Assembly: GCA_934636715.1 (NCBI GenBank)
Contig: CAKUBE010000023.1
Location: forward strand, 1 to 12,158
Direction: 5' to 3'
DNA: 12,158 nucleotides
Source of the DNA: an uncultured Arachnia sp.
GTDB taxonomy: Bacteria; Actinomycetota; Actinomycetes; Propionibacteriales; Propionibacteriaceae
The notes under the pieces were generated by a model, which searched no databases, was not told where the DNA came from, and was given only the letters and a program-made list of their open reading frames with translations. The translations under genes were made by a program, and so were the position numbers. Shown in pieces: positions 12,157 through 12,158 of this stretch (positions are counted from its first letter, which is position 1; every line of letters begins with the position of its first letter).

Positions 12157-12158
12157 TA

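Overview
The window comes from a GC-rich actinobacterium. The evidence is roughly 70% GC with GC-rich third positions, a beta-type adenylylatable GlnA, a GlnR-like box, several start codons without a Shine-Dalgarno but with a -10 hexamer 6 nt upstream (leaderless style), and an actinobacterial-type Cys-Cys leader peptide. A genus cannot be fixed from the sequence alone. Propionibacteriaceae or a related group is a guess from the GlnA and regulator sequences.

Layout. (1) 1-1362: an apparently intact IS256-family insertion sequence, transposase on the minus strand, lying in the 3' part of an excisionase-like HTH gene (1326-1676). The HTH protein's natural C-terminus has been replaced by IS-encoded residues. 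A 29-bp imperfect palindrome overlaps its promoter. (2) 1753-3039: an accessory AAA_14/DUF4143 ATPase whose upstream region carries two copies, 40 bp apart, of a TGTCGGTTATAACCGACA-type palindrome. (3) 3089-5016: an MFS exporter divergent from an ArsR-type winged-helix regulator, with two matching inverted-repeat operators and two leaderless-type promoters between them. (4) 5013-7614: minus-strand genes for a second MFS protein, an aldo/keto reductase and an RDD membrane protein. (5) 7685-9201: a cystine-uptake unit. A G/C palindrome and a -10 are followed by a 22-codon leader peptide ending in Cys-Cys (too short for ordinary gene callers) and a DAACS symporter with TcyP-like motifs. (6) 9202-9542: a repeat-dense intergenic region (long hairpin plus a direct repeat pair) leading into a four-unit GlnR-like box. 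(7) 9543-11993: glnA, a perfect 14-bp-stem terminator, and a CaCA-family cation antiporter. (8) 11993-12156: a near-palindromic element of about 164 bp flanked by TA, which looks like a MITE.

The genes do not form one pathway. The core is nutrient acquisition and nitrogen assimilation: nitrogen-regulated glutamine synthetase beside a probably cysteine-regulated cystine importer. Efflux and accessory or mobile modules sit on the left. The most informative signals are the Cys leader peptide, the GlnR-like box, the paired operators, the broken HTH gene and the terminal MITE-like palindrome.
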